Assembly: GCF_958450345.1 (NCBI RefSeq)
Contig: NW_027052584.1
Coordinates: 62,001-126,000 of the forward strand
Length of the DNA: 64,000 nucleotides
DNA from: Calliphora vicina
Taxonomy: Eukaryota; Arthropoda; Insecta; Diptera; Calliphoridae
Direction of reading: 5' to 3'
This document shows positions 26,626 through 39,404 of the stretch, one piece after another. The notes under the pieces are model-generated. The model saw only the letters and a program-made list of their open reading frames with translations, did not search any database and was not told the origin of the DNA. Every line of letters starts with the position of its first letter. Positions within the stretch are counted from its first letter, which is position 1. Made by a program: the position numbers and the translations under genes.

Positions 26626-29600
26626 TAAATGTTTTCTTTTAAAATAAATGTATTGATTTACATTTGTTGGGCCATTTTTGTCCCCCGTGAATACACAATT
26701 TTCAAAAAATACGAGTGTAACAAATATTACAAATGTTTATTTAATAACCTAACTAACACTATAGTTTGTGAATTCAAGAATTTTAGAAATGTGTGTTTAT
26801 ATGAAACAGTTTTTTATATTTTAAACAATTTATATACTAAAGAAAAAAGCCTGTTGTCATTGGACCTGATGATAGCAAAAATAGTAATACGAACAAATTA
26901 GAGGCATCTTTTATATATTTTCAAAATAGGTTGCAGTTATATAAATGCTTGCTCAAAAATGAAATAAAGTGGCAGTGGTTTCAGTATTTAATTTTAATGT
27001 ATTACTTTTTTTATATTAGAGGTGACCTGACAAAGACCATTTTCAAAAATTTTTAGTTATTTTGAAACAATTCACACAACTTTGGACCGATTTCAAAATT
27101 TTAAACATTTACGTAAACGGAAATGAAACAAAATATTCATAAAATGTATAATTTCTGAAATTTGTTTACACAATTTGAACTCAACAATATATACCCAATC
27201 TAGGTCGTTTTTTTGCTGCGTAGTATTGTTTATTAAATATATTAAAAAAATACACAAAACCAAAATGGCATTGTCTTGGTCATATTTTTAATATCCAGTT
27301 TTTTTTGATTACATTTTCATTTATAGATACTATTAGTAGTGTTCGCGTACTTGATAATTTGTACAAATTATCACTGGAAGTTAGGGTATTACATTCGTTT
27401 ACTTTTAAAAACTTATAACGAGAGAGCAAGAAATGGTTTAAAGCATTGGTAGGCAAAAAGAGGCACTTAATGTGTGTGCTCTTTTGGGTAAAAAATAATA
27501 TATACACAACAACGTCAAGACACTGAATGAATTGTTGTACAATGGTTTTAAACAACCCGAATGTGAAAAAAGATGCACACAGGTCATAAATTTGCTTGAT
27601 GTTGTTGCGAATATTTTATTTTTTACCCAAACATGCACAAATTAAATGCCTATATTTGCCTACCATTGGTTTAAAGTGACAGTTCGACAGATAGAGAATA
27701 TGATATTTTTACTGGACATGTTGTGTCCAGTAAAAATATCAACATAAAAAATATGTTTGAATCATATGGTTGCAAATATGCAAACAAAACTAAAAATATG
27801 AAATAAAACATAACATAAGGCAAACGTTATGAATAATAATATATTTTTACACATTTTTGTTCGCGTACTTTTTTTGTAATTTTTCTTATTATATTAATTT
27901 ATTTTTACTCTCTCAAATAAAGTTACTGGCTATTATTTACTGGAAAGTACGCAAACACACATATTGTTGAGAATTTATATTTAGCTGGATAAATTCAATT
28001 CAATGCGATTTTGCTTCTAGGAGTATATCCGAGGAAGTGACAGTGTCATCACCCTACATATAATTAGATTATTGCCGTATCTGCCTAAACTGTTTATTAT
28101 AATAATGCAAGAGAACAGTTTAACAGTCTTAAATATACCAAATACAGTATACCAAATCATCAATTCGTATTCCGTAAAAAACACGGAACAATTGATCATG
28201 TTAACCGCTTAACTGGAGAAATACGAAAATCGACCGAACTAAAATAGTATTGTTCGGCAATTTTTCTGGAAGTTGTCAAAAATACGTCAGATGAATAACG
28301 AATTAAGTTAAATTATATATAACGATTTTACTCGTAATTTGCATTACCCTAAATTAATATAAAATTTAATATTTAGTTGATATTTGTACACAATTTTTAT
28401 TTAAGGGAAAATTCATTAAAAAAAAAATATTTAAAACGTTAAATCATTACATTTAACCTTTGTTGCATTAATATTAAATGACCATTATATGGAATTAATT
28501 GTTTAAATGTAATTTAATGGAATTTCAAAAAGTCTCAAAAACGATAAGAAATATGCACATATCAATTCAATTTTAGATTAATTTAGGGTACAATGATAAT
28601 AAATAAAATGTAAATGAATTGGCATTTCACATCTTGCAAACATCAGAAAATATCTATTTATTAAATTATATTTGTCATTGATGTGTATTTGTTATCGTTT
28701 TATATTTATCTCTATATATAACATTAAATGACCATTTATGGAATTAATTGTTTAAATTTAATTTAATGGAATTTCAAAAAGTCTCAAAAACGATAAGAAA
28801 TATACATCAGTGACAAATATGTTTTATGTCTATTGTCTTCGCAAGAAAATCAAAATTAAGCGAGTTGCCAGTTTCGTTTTAATGCACAAGCAACTTGCAG
28901 TTATTCGGGCATACAAAATTTGTATTTTATAAACCTGGTTTATGATAAATTCCCAATTTTAATGTGATAATTTCACTGAAATTTATTGTTGGGGAATAAG
29001 CTAGTTCATATGCGCATTTTACTGGTTGCTTAGACCAGATCATCAGGAAACCTTTTCCCAAAAGCATATTCATCTGACGTAAAATAATTTTAAAATACTA
29101 TGTATGCTGAATAAATATTTTTGCACTACTTCTTGCATGAAAATACAATAATTTATTTTAAAATGCTATGAACATGTTGAATAAACATTTGTAATATCTG
29201 TTACACTCTTATTTTTTGAAAATTGTGTATTCACGGGGGACAAAAATGTCCCAAAAATATGTAAATTAAGAAATTTATTGTTTAACAAAATGTCCTGCTT
29301 TACCTATTTTATATCCAAAAACTAACTCACTATTACAAAGCAGGAATCTAAACGCTTTTATTTTATTAAATGATTTTATTTTCAAAATTGTTTGTTCAGC
29401 AATATTAGTTGAATTATATTGGTGTTAAAAATATAAAGAATACAGACAAAACTAGTGTTTTCCAATTTATTATTCCAGACCAATAACACTAATGTTTTCT
29501 TTTAAAATTTAGAAAATTGTAATTGGTATCTTTTGTAAGCTTTTACATTAATGAATTTATAAATATTTATCCTAAATGTATTGAGGATATCTAAAGGTAG

Positions 29601-31375
29601 GGTCAGACTACGCAAATTATTTGACACAAGATGTTTCATGTGTTATCAAAACTACATCAAATAATTCATGGGTTGATTTTGTGTTCACACTGAAATACTA
29701 TCAAACACACAAAGGGGAAATATATTTGAATTGTTGTCACATAAATAATTATTAAATAAAGCTGTAAAACAACTTCATATATCAATTAAATTTTAGATTC
29801 ATTTAGGGTACAATGATAATAAATAAAATGTAAATGAATTGGCAGTTCACATCTTGCAAACATCAGAAAATATATATTTATTAAATTATATTTGTCATTG
29901 ATGTGTATTTGTTATCGTTTTTCAAAGACTATTTGAAATTCCATTAAATATAAACAATGAATTCCATATAATGTTCATTTACTGTTATATATAGAGATAA
30001 TTAATTTTTATTTTTAAGATATATTACGCTCTTTTTTCACATTCGGGTTGTTTAAAGCCATGGTACAACAATTCATTCAGTTTATTGACGTTGCTGTGTA
30101 TATTTTATTTTTTACCCAAAAAAGCTTGCTCTCTCGTTATAAGTTTTTAAAAGTAAACGAATGGAATCCCCTAACTTCCAGTGATAATTTGTACAAATTA
30201 TCAAGTACGCGAACTTACTTACTATAATTAGTACACAGTAATAACTTATGCAAAAAAGTACATGTATTAACACATTTCTTGGCACCAAAGTTAACACCAT
30301 TTTGAACATAATTCGCCAATACTTTTAACACGGTATTTTTTTAAAACGTTTTAAACATCGTTTATCTATTAAGAAAAACGTCACTTACTTTGGTGATGAC
30401 TACACTTTTTTTAAAAAATAACATTTTTAAATTTATTAAAAGTCCTATTTTTGGTTCAATTTCGTTTTAATGCACAAGCAACTTGCAAATTTATCGTTAA
30501 ACGGTTATTCGGGAAAACAAAATTTGTATTATATAAAACATTCCCAATTTTTAATCTGATACTTTCACTGAAATTTATTGTTGGGGGATAAGCTAGTTCA
30601 TATGCACATTTTACTGGTTGATTAGACCAGATCATCAGGAAACCTTTTCCCAAAAGCCATCTGACGTAAAATAATGTTAAAATACTATGAATATGCTGAA
30701 TAAATATTTCTGCACTACTTCTTGCATGAACATACAATAATTTATTTTAAAATGCTATGAACATGTTGAATACACATTTGTAATATTTGTTACACTCTTA
30801 TTTTTTGAAAATTGTGTATTCACGGGGGTATTCAATGGCCCAAAAATATGTAAATCAAGACATTTACTGTTTAACAAAATGTCCCGGTTTACCTATTTCA
30901 TATCCAAAAACTAACCCACTATTACAAAGCAGGAATCTAAAAGCTTTGACTACATTACTTCGTTTTATTTTATTAAATGATTTTATTTTCAAAATTGTTT
31001 GTTCAGCAATATTAGTTGAATTATATTGGTGTTAAAAATAGAAAGCATACAGACAAAACTAGTGTTTTCCAATTTATTATTCCAGAGTAATAACACTAAT
31101 GTTTTCTTTTAAAATTTAGAAAATTGTAATTGGTATCTTTTGTAAACTTTTAAATTAATGAATTTATAAATATTTAGCCTAAATGTATTGAGGATATCTA
31201 AAGGTAGGGTCAGACTACGCAAATTATTTGACACAATATGTTTCATGTGTTATCAAAACTACATCAAATAATTCATGGGTTGATTTTGTGTTCACACTGA
31301 AATAATATCAAACACACAAAGGGGAAATATATTTGACTTGTTGTCACATAAATAATTAGTAAATAAAGCTGTATA
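26626..31375. repeat. Composite region B5, copy of A5
   Basis: Near-identical to 11111-15996, with indels: about 13 bp near 26740 present here but absent near 11226, and about 34 bp near 27800 absent here but present near 12264. The unoccupied retrotransposon target recurs at 27182-27195. The 90-93-codon frames here are chance frames in repeat DNA and have no recognisable domain. Confidence 0.88.
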
Positions 31376-33425
31376 TCAATTAAATTTTAGATTAAATTAG
31401 GTTACAATGATAATAAATAAAATGTAAATGAATTATCATTTCACATCTTGCAAACATCAGAAAATATCTATTTATTAAATTATATTTGTCATTGATGTAT
31501 ATTTGTTATCGTTTTTCAAAGACTATTTGAAATTCCATTAAATATAAACAATGAATTCCATATAATGTTATATATAGAGATAAATATAGAATGGTATCGG
31601 GTCAATGCAACACAGGTTGAATGTAATGATAATATTCATTTAACGTTTTTTAATGAATTTTCCCTTAAATAAAAATTGTGTACACATATCAACTAAATAT
31701 TAAATTTTATATTAATTTAGGGTAATGAAAATTACGAGTAAAATCGGTACATATAATTTAACCTAATTTGTTATTCACCTGACGTATTTTTGACAACTTC
31801 TAGAAAAATTGCCGAACAATACTATTTTAGTTCGGTCGATTTTCGTATCTCTCCAGTTAGGCAGTTAACATGATCAATTGTTCCGTGGTTTTTACGGAAT
31901 ACGAATTGATGATTTGGGATAATGATTAATATTTAAGAATGTTATCTGTGCGATGCCACTGTCACATTCTTGGGAGTTTCAATCATTCTGTATACTCCTA
32001 GAAGCAAAATCGCATTGAATTGAATTTGTCCATCTAAATATACATTTTCGACAGTATGTGTGTTCGCGTACTTTCCAGTAAATAATATCCAGTAACTTTA
32101 TTTGAGAGAGTAAAAATAAATTAATCTTAATACGAAAACTTACAAAAAATGTATGCGAACAACAATTTGTAAAACATATTTTATATTTTATTATTCATAA
32201 CGTTTGTCTTGTGTTATGTTTTATATTTTCTTTGCAGACTTGTAAATAGTATTAATTTTCATATTTTTAGTTTTGTTTGCATATTTGCAACCATATGTTT
32301 CAAAAATATTTTTTATGTTTATATTTTTTACTGGACACAAACTGTCCAGTAAAAATATCATGTTTTCTATCTACGAACTGTCACTTTAAACCAGTAAAAA
32401 TATCAACATAGTCCAGTAAAAAATATCAACATAAAAAATATGTTTGAAACATATGGTTGCAAATATGCAAACAAAACTAAAAATATGAAAATTAATACTA
32501 TTTTCAAGTCTGCAAAGAAAATATAAAACATAACACAAGACAAACGTTATGAATAATAAAATATAAAATATTTTTACAAATTGTTGTTCGCATACATTTT
32601 TTGTAAGTTTTCGTATTAAGATTAATTTATTTTTACTCTCTCAAATAAAGTTACTGGATATTATTTACTGGAAAGTACGCGAACACACATATTGTCGAAA
32701 ATTTATATTTAGCTGGACAAATTCAATTCAATGCGATTTTGCTTCTAGGAGTATACCGAATGATTGAAACTCCCAATAATGTGACAGTAGCATCGTCCTA
32801 CAGACAATTAGATTATTGCCGTATATGCCTAAACTGTTTATTAGAATAATGCAAGATAACATTCTTAAATATTAATCATTATCCCAAATCATCAATTCGT
32901 ATTCCGTAAAAACCACGGAACAATTGATCATGTCAACCGCCTAACTGGAGAGATACGAAAATCGACCGAACTAAAATAGTATTGTTCGGCAATTTTTCTA
33001 GAAGTTGTCAAAAACACGTCAGATGAATAACAAATTAGGTTAAATTATATGTAACGATTTTACTCGTAATTTGCATTACCCTAAATTAATATAAAATTTA
33101 ATATTTATTTGATATTTGTACACAATTTTTATTTAAGGGAAAACTCATTAAAAACCGTTAAATGAATATTATCATTACATTCAACCTTTGTTGCATTGAC
33201 CCGATACCATTTTATATTTATCTATATATATAACATTATATGGAATTCATTGTTTATATTTAATGGAATTTCAAATAGTCTTTGAAAAACGATAACAAAT
33301 ATACATTAATGACAAATATAATTTAATAAATATATATTTTCTGATGTTTGCAAGATGTGAAATGCCAATTCATTTACATTTTATTTATTATCATTGTACC
33401 CTAAATTAATCTAAACTTTAGTTGA
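31376..33425. repeat. Large palindrome, arms about 1 kb
   Basis: Left arm about 31376-32333 and right arm about 32411-33425 are reverse complements with a spacer of about 75 bp. Outer ends are ATCAATTAAATTTTAGATTA on the left and its counterpart near 33405-33425. The left arm lacks about 56 bp present in the right arm near 32795-32850. The arms carry the TACTGGAAAGTACGCGAAC and CCGAACTAAAATAGTATTG blocks. In the first large copy (near 16178) the centre, about 855 bp, is missing. Confidence 0.88.
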
Positions 33426-35030
33426 TATATGCACATACGTTATATCTAAGGGAAAATTCATTCAACTTATGTTGCATTGACCCGATAACATTTTATATTT
33501 ATCTATATATATATATAACATTAAATGACCATTTATGGAATTAATTGTTTAAATTCAATTTAATGGAATTTCAAAAAAGTCTCAAAAACAATAAGACTAT
33601 ACATCAGTGACAAATATGTTTTATATTGTCTATTGCCTTCGCAAGAAAATCAAAATAAAGCGAGTTGCCAGTTTCGTTTTAATGCACAAGCAACTTGCAA
33701 ATTTATCGTTAAACGGTTATTCGGGAATACAAAATTTGTATTTTATAAAACTGTTTTATTATAAATTCCCAATTTTTAATTTGATACTTTCACTGAAATG
33801 TATTGTTGGGAGATAAGCTAGTTCATATGCGCATTTTACTGGTTGCTTAGACCAGATCATCAGGAAACCTTTTCCCAAAAGCCTATTCATCTGACGTAAA
33901 ATAATTTTAAAATACTATGAATATGCTGAATAAATATTTCTGCACTACTTCTTGCATGAACATACAATAATTTATTTTAAAATGCTATGAACATGTTGAA
34001 TAAACATTTGTAATATTTGTTACACTCTTATTTTTTGAAAATTGTGTATTCACGGGGGACAAAAATGGCCCAAAAATATGTAAATCAAGATATTTATTGT
34101 TTAACAAAATGTCCTGGTTTACCTATTGTATATCCAAAAACTAACTCACTATTACAAAGTAGGAATCTAAACGCTTTGACTACATTACTTCGTTTTATTT
34201 TATTAAATGATTTTATTTTCAAAATTGTTTGTTCAGCAATATTAGTTGAATTGTATTGGTGTTTAAAATAGAAAGAATACAGACAAAACTAGTGTTTTCC
34301 AATTTATTATTCCAGAGCAATAACACTAATGTTTTCTTTTAAAATTTAGAAAATTGTAATTTGTATATTTTGTAAACTTTTAAATTAATGAATTTATAAA
34401 TATTTATCCTAAATGTATTGAGGTTATCTAAAGGTAGGGTCAGACTACGCAGATTATTTGACACACGATGTTTCATGTGTTATCAAAACTACATCAAATA
34501 ATTCATGGGTTGATTTTGTGTTCACACTGAAATACTATCAAACACACAAAGGGGAAATATATTTGACTTGTTGTCACATAAATAATTAGTAAATAAAGAT
34601 GTAAAACAACTTCATATATCAATTAAATTTTAGATTAAATTAGGTTACAATGATAATATATAAAATGTAAATGCATTATCATTTCACATCTTGCAAACAT
34701 CAGAAAATATATATTTATTAAATTATATTTGTCATTGATGTGTATTTGTTATCGTTTTTCAAAGACTATTTGAAATTCCATTAAATATAAACAATGAATT
34801 CCATATAATGTTCATTTAATGTTATATATAGAGATAAATATGAAATGGTATCGGGTTAATGCAACAAAGGTTGAATGTAATGATTTAACGTTTTTAAATA
34901 TTTTTTTTAATGAATTTTCCCTTAAATAAAAATTGTGTACAAATATCAACTAAATATTAAATTTTATATTAATTTAGGGTAATGCAAATTACGAGTAAAA
35001 TCGTTATATATAATTTAACTTAATCTGGCA
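33426..35030. repeat. A-type modules, forward then inverted
   Basis: 33426-34610 runs in the usual direction: TTCGGGAATACAAAATTTG near 33720, GACAAAAATGGCCCAA near 34059, GGTGTTTAAAATAGAAAG near 34258. 34618-35020 is the reverse complement of modules such as those at 33060-33420. The 69- and 84-codon frames are repeat-derived, with no domain recognised. Confidence 0.82.
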
Positions 35031-35347
35031 TCCCTAGGTGGCACCCAGTTAAAGTCGGTTCAATTTAAAACATAATTTAATTTTAACTATATCTGCAATA
35101 CATATGTTATAAATGTAGTCACTACATTATCACGAAAATGGCCTCAAATGAGGTTTTCGATATGAAAAATGTTGTTTTATGTAAATAAAATCAAAAGTTG
35201 TTTCCAAATTACATTCATTTAGTACTTGTTGTCCATGTGCGTAGAAACCAGCGTAGCTACATATCGAATTTGTTAGTTTAACATATATTACAATTATTGT
35301 AATTCTAAAATAGAACTGTATTTTAAGTATCGTGATATATATTGTAT

Positions 35348-36237
35348 AATTGTCCATTTAGGGTAATGTGCATTAAGAGTAAAATCATTATAGATTCTTC
35401 GAACATAATTTTTATTATCCGATTAAATGTAGGTCCCCGGATAATAATATATTTATATTGAACTTAGAAAACGTATGCTTTGATTATGATTCAAAGTCGG
35501 AATAAATTTAAATCTGACGTAGCATAATTTTAAAATGCTGTGACCATGCTGAATATAATATACGTAATATTTGTTGCAATACTTCTCACCAACTCAATCT
35601 TAGTATACACGTTTCGTTGAATAAGCAACGGTGTACATATGCTATAACTATCCAATTATTAGTAAGCATACGTTTTTTAACGTGGTTTGATTTCTTTCTT
35701 ATGGAAAATATGTTTATTCAAGTGAAATTAACACTATTTTTTAATAATCAATGCGTAATATTTTTGATACCAGCACTTATGTGGCACATGTATACAAAAT
35801 TACCATAATTATGATTTAATCATTTTCATTATTCTTACATTAACTTTTTAATATTCTGAACGTAATATTTAACGTTTATTTGGCATATATATGGGGGATT
35901 TCACGTCAAGATTTCACTTTTACAATCGATGTCTTTGTACCAATGATAGCATGGTGCAAATTTAACTTTAGGCCAACCATGTGATTTTTATCATCCATGT
36001 AACTTATTACCTATTGACTTAGCAAAATGTGTCCCAACTAGTCAGGTGAATAACAGTATAATTATTCCGAATTTGAATCATAATCAAAGCATGCGTTTTA
36101 CAAGTTCAATATAAATATATTAAATTGGAGTATACGTATTATCCGGGGATCTGCATTCAATAGGGTACTAAAAATTATGTTCGAATACTCATAAAGCTTT
36201 TACTCTTAATTTGTATTACTACCCTAAATTGACAATT
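35348..36237. repeat. Inverted-repeat element in type C unit 1
   Basis: Arms of about 160-175 bp: 35348-35505, starting AATTGTCCATTTAGGG, and 36063-36237, ending CCCTAAATTGACAATT. Mirrored landmarks are TCCCCGGATAAT with ATTATCCGGGGA, and TTCAAAGTCGG with CCGAATTTGAA. The loop of about 560 bp holds element E. Only the right arm occurs in A units. The family is not recognised. Confidence 0.8.
35893..36040. repeat. Element E, shortened copy
   Basis: GGGGGATTTCACGTCAAG start and AGCAAAATGTGTCCCAACTAG end. It lacks the middle part seen in the copy at 17000. Confidence 0.7.
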
Positions 36238-36668
36238 ATGTAGACTCTAAAATGTAATATTAGTTGTTGATATTGTTACACACTTGTTAAGGGAAAATAC
36301 ATGTAGCAATTATATTGTTGTCGTTTATGATTACATTTAACAAGTTAAACATTCTCAATTTTTAATTTGATTATTTCACTGAAATTTATTGTTGGTTGAT
36401 AGGCTAGTTCATACGCGCATTTCACTGGTTACTTAGGCCAGATCATCAGGAAACCTTTCCACAAAAGGGGAATCTGACGTAAAATAATTGTAAAATGCTA
36501 TGAATACGCTAATAAACATTTGTAATATTCATTGTACGCTTATTTTTTGAAAATTATTTATTCACGGGGCACAAACATGGCCCAAAAATAGGTAAAGCAG
36601 GACATTTATTTTTTAACAAAATATACTGATTTACCAATTTTATATCCTCGAAAAACTAACTCATTATT

Positions 36669-36847
36669 TGAAATTATATTACAAAAAGGGAAAGGGGCAA
36701 AAGGGTAAAAGGGGGAAAACTTCAATACACATAATTTGGTACTTTTTTGCAAAAGTACGGTTTCTATATTCCATATTGTGTACTTTTATTTATTGTTTTT
36801 AATAAAAACTTTTGCGATGTCATTGAGTTTCGAACACCTGTGGTTCG
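36669..36847. repeat. Insert of about 180 bp with a G-run cluster
   Basis: Interrupts CATTATTACAAAGCAG, which is continuous in A units, with ATT on both sides of the insert. Four G-runs (GGG, GGGG, GGG, GGGGG) fall within 36688-36715, a possible G-quadruplex. The right end reads GAACACCTGTGGTTCG; its reverse complement contains a tRNA B-box-like GTTCGAAACTC. It could be a tRNA-derived SINE fragment or a leftover of another element; not sure. Confidence 0.65.
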
Positions 36848-37534
36848 ATTACAAAGCAGGAATCTAAACGCTTTGACTAAATCAATTCGTTTATTTTGAT
36901 ATTTAACAAATTATTTTATTTTCACAATTGTTTGTTCAGCAATGGTAAATTATATTAGTTGAATTCTATTGGTGTTAAAAATAGAAATAATACATACAAA
37001 ACTAGTTTTTTCCAATTTATTTTTCCAGACCAATAACACTACTGCTTTATTTTAAAATTTAGAAAATTGTAATTGGTAATTTTTGGTAAACTTTTTAATT
37101 TAATGAATTTATAAATATTTATCCTAAATGTATTGAGGATCTCTAAGTTAATGAATCTGTTTCTGGAAAATCTATGTAAACCATATTAGCTAGACAAATA
37201 AATATTAAAGCATATCAGTAATATTTTGTTTTGGTGCATCGTCTTAATTTCCATTATAATTATTGAACATAACTAACACATATTTTAAACTAAATGCTTG
37301 CTCAAAACGAAATAAAGGGGCAGTGTTTTTTGATTCGATTTTAATTTATTACTTTTAATTTATATTAGAGGTGACCTGACATATACCGTTGTCAAAAATT
37401 TTTAGTTGTTTTGAAACAACTCACACAACTTTGTACCGATTTCAAAATTTAAAACATTTACGGAAAAGGAAAACCAACATTCATAAAATGTATAATTTCT
37501 GAAATTTGTTTACACAATTTGTACTCAACTATAT

Positions 37535-37835
37535 TGTAGTGTACCAACACACTTCGCTATACACCTACATAATAATAATATAAACAATGTAAAGTACATT
37601 TGAGTGAAATGTGTCATGTTGCACATATGTTACACACAAAACACTCACATGCACTAAATATCACTCAAATGTAATAGCCAATAGGAAAATAGAATTATGA
37701 TTAGACTAAGATCGATTATTAATTAGAATAAGAGAGGGGATACTAGGGAAGAAATTCGGAAATTGGCGTATTGAATACCATAGACACCTGGATGCCGGTC
37801 TAAGATAAAAATCTAATAACAAAGCGTACCTTACA
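37535..37835 (+). repeat. R1 5' LTR, internally deleted
   Basis: Starts TGTAGTGTACC and ends GCGTACCTTACA, like the R2 LTRs, but is 301 bp against 399. About 98 bp are lost where GGATACTA meets GGGAAGAAATTCGG. The lost part includes the TATA box and initiator visible in R2, so this LTR should have no promoter of its own. Confidence 0.88.
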
Positions 37836-38071
37836 TGGCGATCATGCCCTCAAATCCTGGAAAGTTCCTGCACTAAAAACAAAAAAAGCAAGAAATGTGG
37901 TTCCAAAGTCAGGAACAACTAAATATTAATAATAATAATAGTAATAGCAACAATTTAGATAAATTTATAATATATTGCCTTGTAATAATTTTAGTCGGGT
38001 ATGGAATTTATAAATTAAATATTTATATAAAAAATTTAATAAGAAAAGAAGTTAATAATAGCATAGCATAA
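37836..38071 (+). other. R1 primer-binding site and leader
   Basis: TGGCGATCATGCCC follows the LTR directly, as expected for a primer site that pairs with a tRNA CCA end; it has one change from R2 (TGGCGATCCTGCC). The leader runs about 230 bp to the gag ATG at 38072. Confidence 0.7.
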
Positions 38072-39003
38072 ATGGAAACAATAAAAGATAACATATATAA
38101 AATATACTCAAATCTAAAAAAATCTGCAAATATGAAATACACTAAAGAAACTGTAATTAGTAAGATAACCGAACTAGAGAAATACAAAGAACTAGAAAGT
38201 TTAGAAATAAAAACTATAGAACAAACATTGAAAACAGAGACACTAAAACTGTACAATAAGACAAAAGATTTATTAATAAAACAACTAACAGAAAAAGAAA
38301 AAATTGCAGAATTTAATATAGAAACCACATAAAAAGTGGTACCGACGTTTACGGGAACACATAGTGAACTAGACGGTTTTCTGAAGATCGTAGAATTATT
38401 GAATACGGAAGGAAAACGACAATGTATAGAGGTCGTGTATCACATAAAACTTAATCCCAAAGTAAGTATCAACTAGTCCCGAACCTACAGATTATGCGTC
38501 TTTAGAAAACACATTAAAGGAAAAATTTTGATCGAAAACGACAGTCTCCCAAATATACACAAATTTGCCGAATATTACTCAGTATAATTGTCCTGTACAT
38601 GTATTTAGGGATAAATTACTCAAGGAAATAGCCGAATTAAACAAATTACAAATACAAGAATTAGGACATAATATAACCATTTTAGAAGACAATAAATTTA
38701 TTCAAAAATGGCTTGAATGACCAGTTGAAACAAACAGTCTTTGCTGCCCAACCAAAGACACTTGTGGAAGCGATTAACCTGGCAATTGAGATCGAGCAAA
38801 CGAATGAAGCCCACGTAATGCACTATAGATCCTCGTATCCGGCACAAAAGTATCAAAATAGATACAACAATTTCAACAGAGATAACAGCTATAACAGGAA
38901 TAATTACAGAAACCAACCGCAAAATGTACGAATGATCGAAGATCAGGGAAACACCAGGGCTCGGACTACAACTATATTTCAGACAGCCAAAATTAAGAAT
39001 GTA
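38072..39003 (+). pseudogene. gag: Gag, broken (R1)
   Basis: Relic of the capsid-type structural protein of the R element. The ATG at 38072 opens METIKDNIYKIY, identical to R2. The frame stops after 86 codons, where a leucine codon of R2 has become TAA. Further lesions are small deletions near 38400, 38465 and 38687, and a TGA near 38529. A second open piece, 38713-39006, covers the C-terminal part with NNYRNQPQNVRMIEDQG. R1 keeps a stretch near 38710-38750 (beginning LNDQLKQTV) that R2 has lost. Its asparagine-rich tail is short, with one to two NNFNR-type units against many in R2. No CCHC zinc knuckle is seen. Dead copy. Confidence 0.85.
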
Positions 39004-39404
39004 TAAAATATCAAACCAAAATACAAACTATATAGTACTTCAGCACAAAGGCCATGATTTAACATTCTTAGTATATACTGGCGCAGATATTTCAATATGC
39101 AAAGTAACAAAACAACTTAATAGCGAAGAATACTAAACTGATGAGAAATGCAAATTAACAGGTATTTCAAAAGAAGAAATTTACTCGATGGGAACCATTA
39201 ATTTAAAATTAGCGATCGGTAACAATACACATATACACAAATTCCAATTAGTCGACAACAAATGTCCAATAGAACACACGGAATAATTGGCAGAAATTTT
39301 CTAAAAAGATTTGTATGTAAAATTGATTATGAAACATTCACTTTGTCATTAAACGATGATGAGAATATCATAGCTTTACACATGCATTCAAAACCACTTA
39401 ACAT
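39001..39404 (+). pseudogene. Protease and protease-RT linker, broken (R1)
   Basis: Aspartic protease of the retrotransposon, which in live elements cuts the Gag-Pol polyprotein. The active-site motif, VDTGADIS in R2, reads VYTGADIS here: the catalytic aspartate is replaced by tyrosine through one base change. A stop interrupts the frame near 39136 (TAC to TAA), while a later position that is a stop in R2 is still open. The following segment 39262-39404, with RNFLKRF and CKIDYETFTLSLNDDEN, is the usual linker between protease and reverse transcriptase. The relic ends where R1 is cut off. Confidence 0.85.

Larger units (their letters stand above)
35031..37534. repeat. Type C repeat unit, first copy
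   Basis: Begins TCTGGCATCCCTAGGTGGCA and runs to the retrotransposon insertion at 37535. The right half is a diverged type A unit (CCGGGGATCT near 36137, TGGCCCAAAAATAGGTAAAG near 36580). The left half, with an inverted-repeat element and element E, is specific to type C. A second copy is at 46119-49103, and partial copies open the chimeric units at 55380 and 59959. The 75-codon minus-strand frame at 35130 and 63-codon frame at 35617 recur in the second copy but have no domain. Confidence 0.85.

Noticed and set aside
1..35030. Regular repeats suggesting a CRISPR array
   Set aside because: Units are kilobases long, with no short direct repeats, no spacers and no cas genes; the DNA is eukaryotic.
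35348..35370. TTTAGGG/CCCTAAA words suggesting telomere repeats
   Set aside because: Single occurrences inside modules, never in tandem, and flies do not use this telomere repeat.
38023..38328. Hydrophobic minus-strand frames of 101 and 128 codons opposite gag (also 49676-50062), and a 240-codon one at 50255-50977
   Set aside because: Shadows of the lysine- and asparagine-rich Gag coding strand; their membrane-like look comes from reading A-rich codons backwards.
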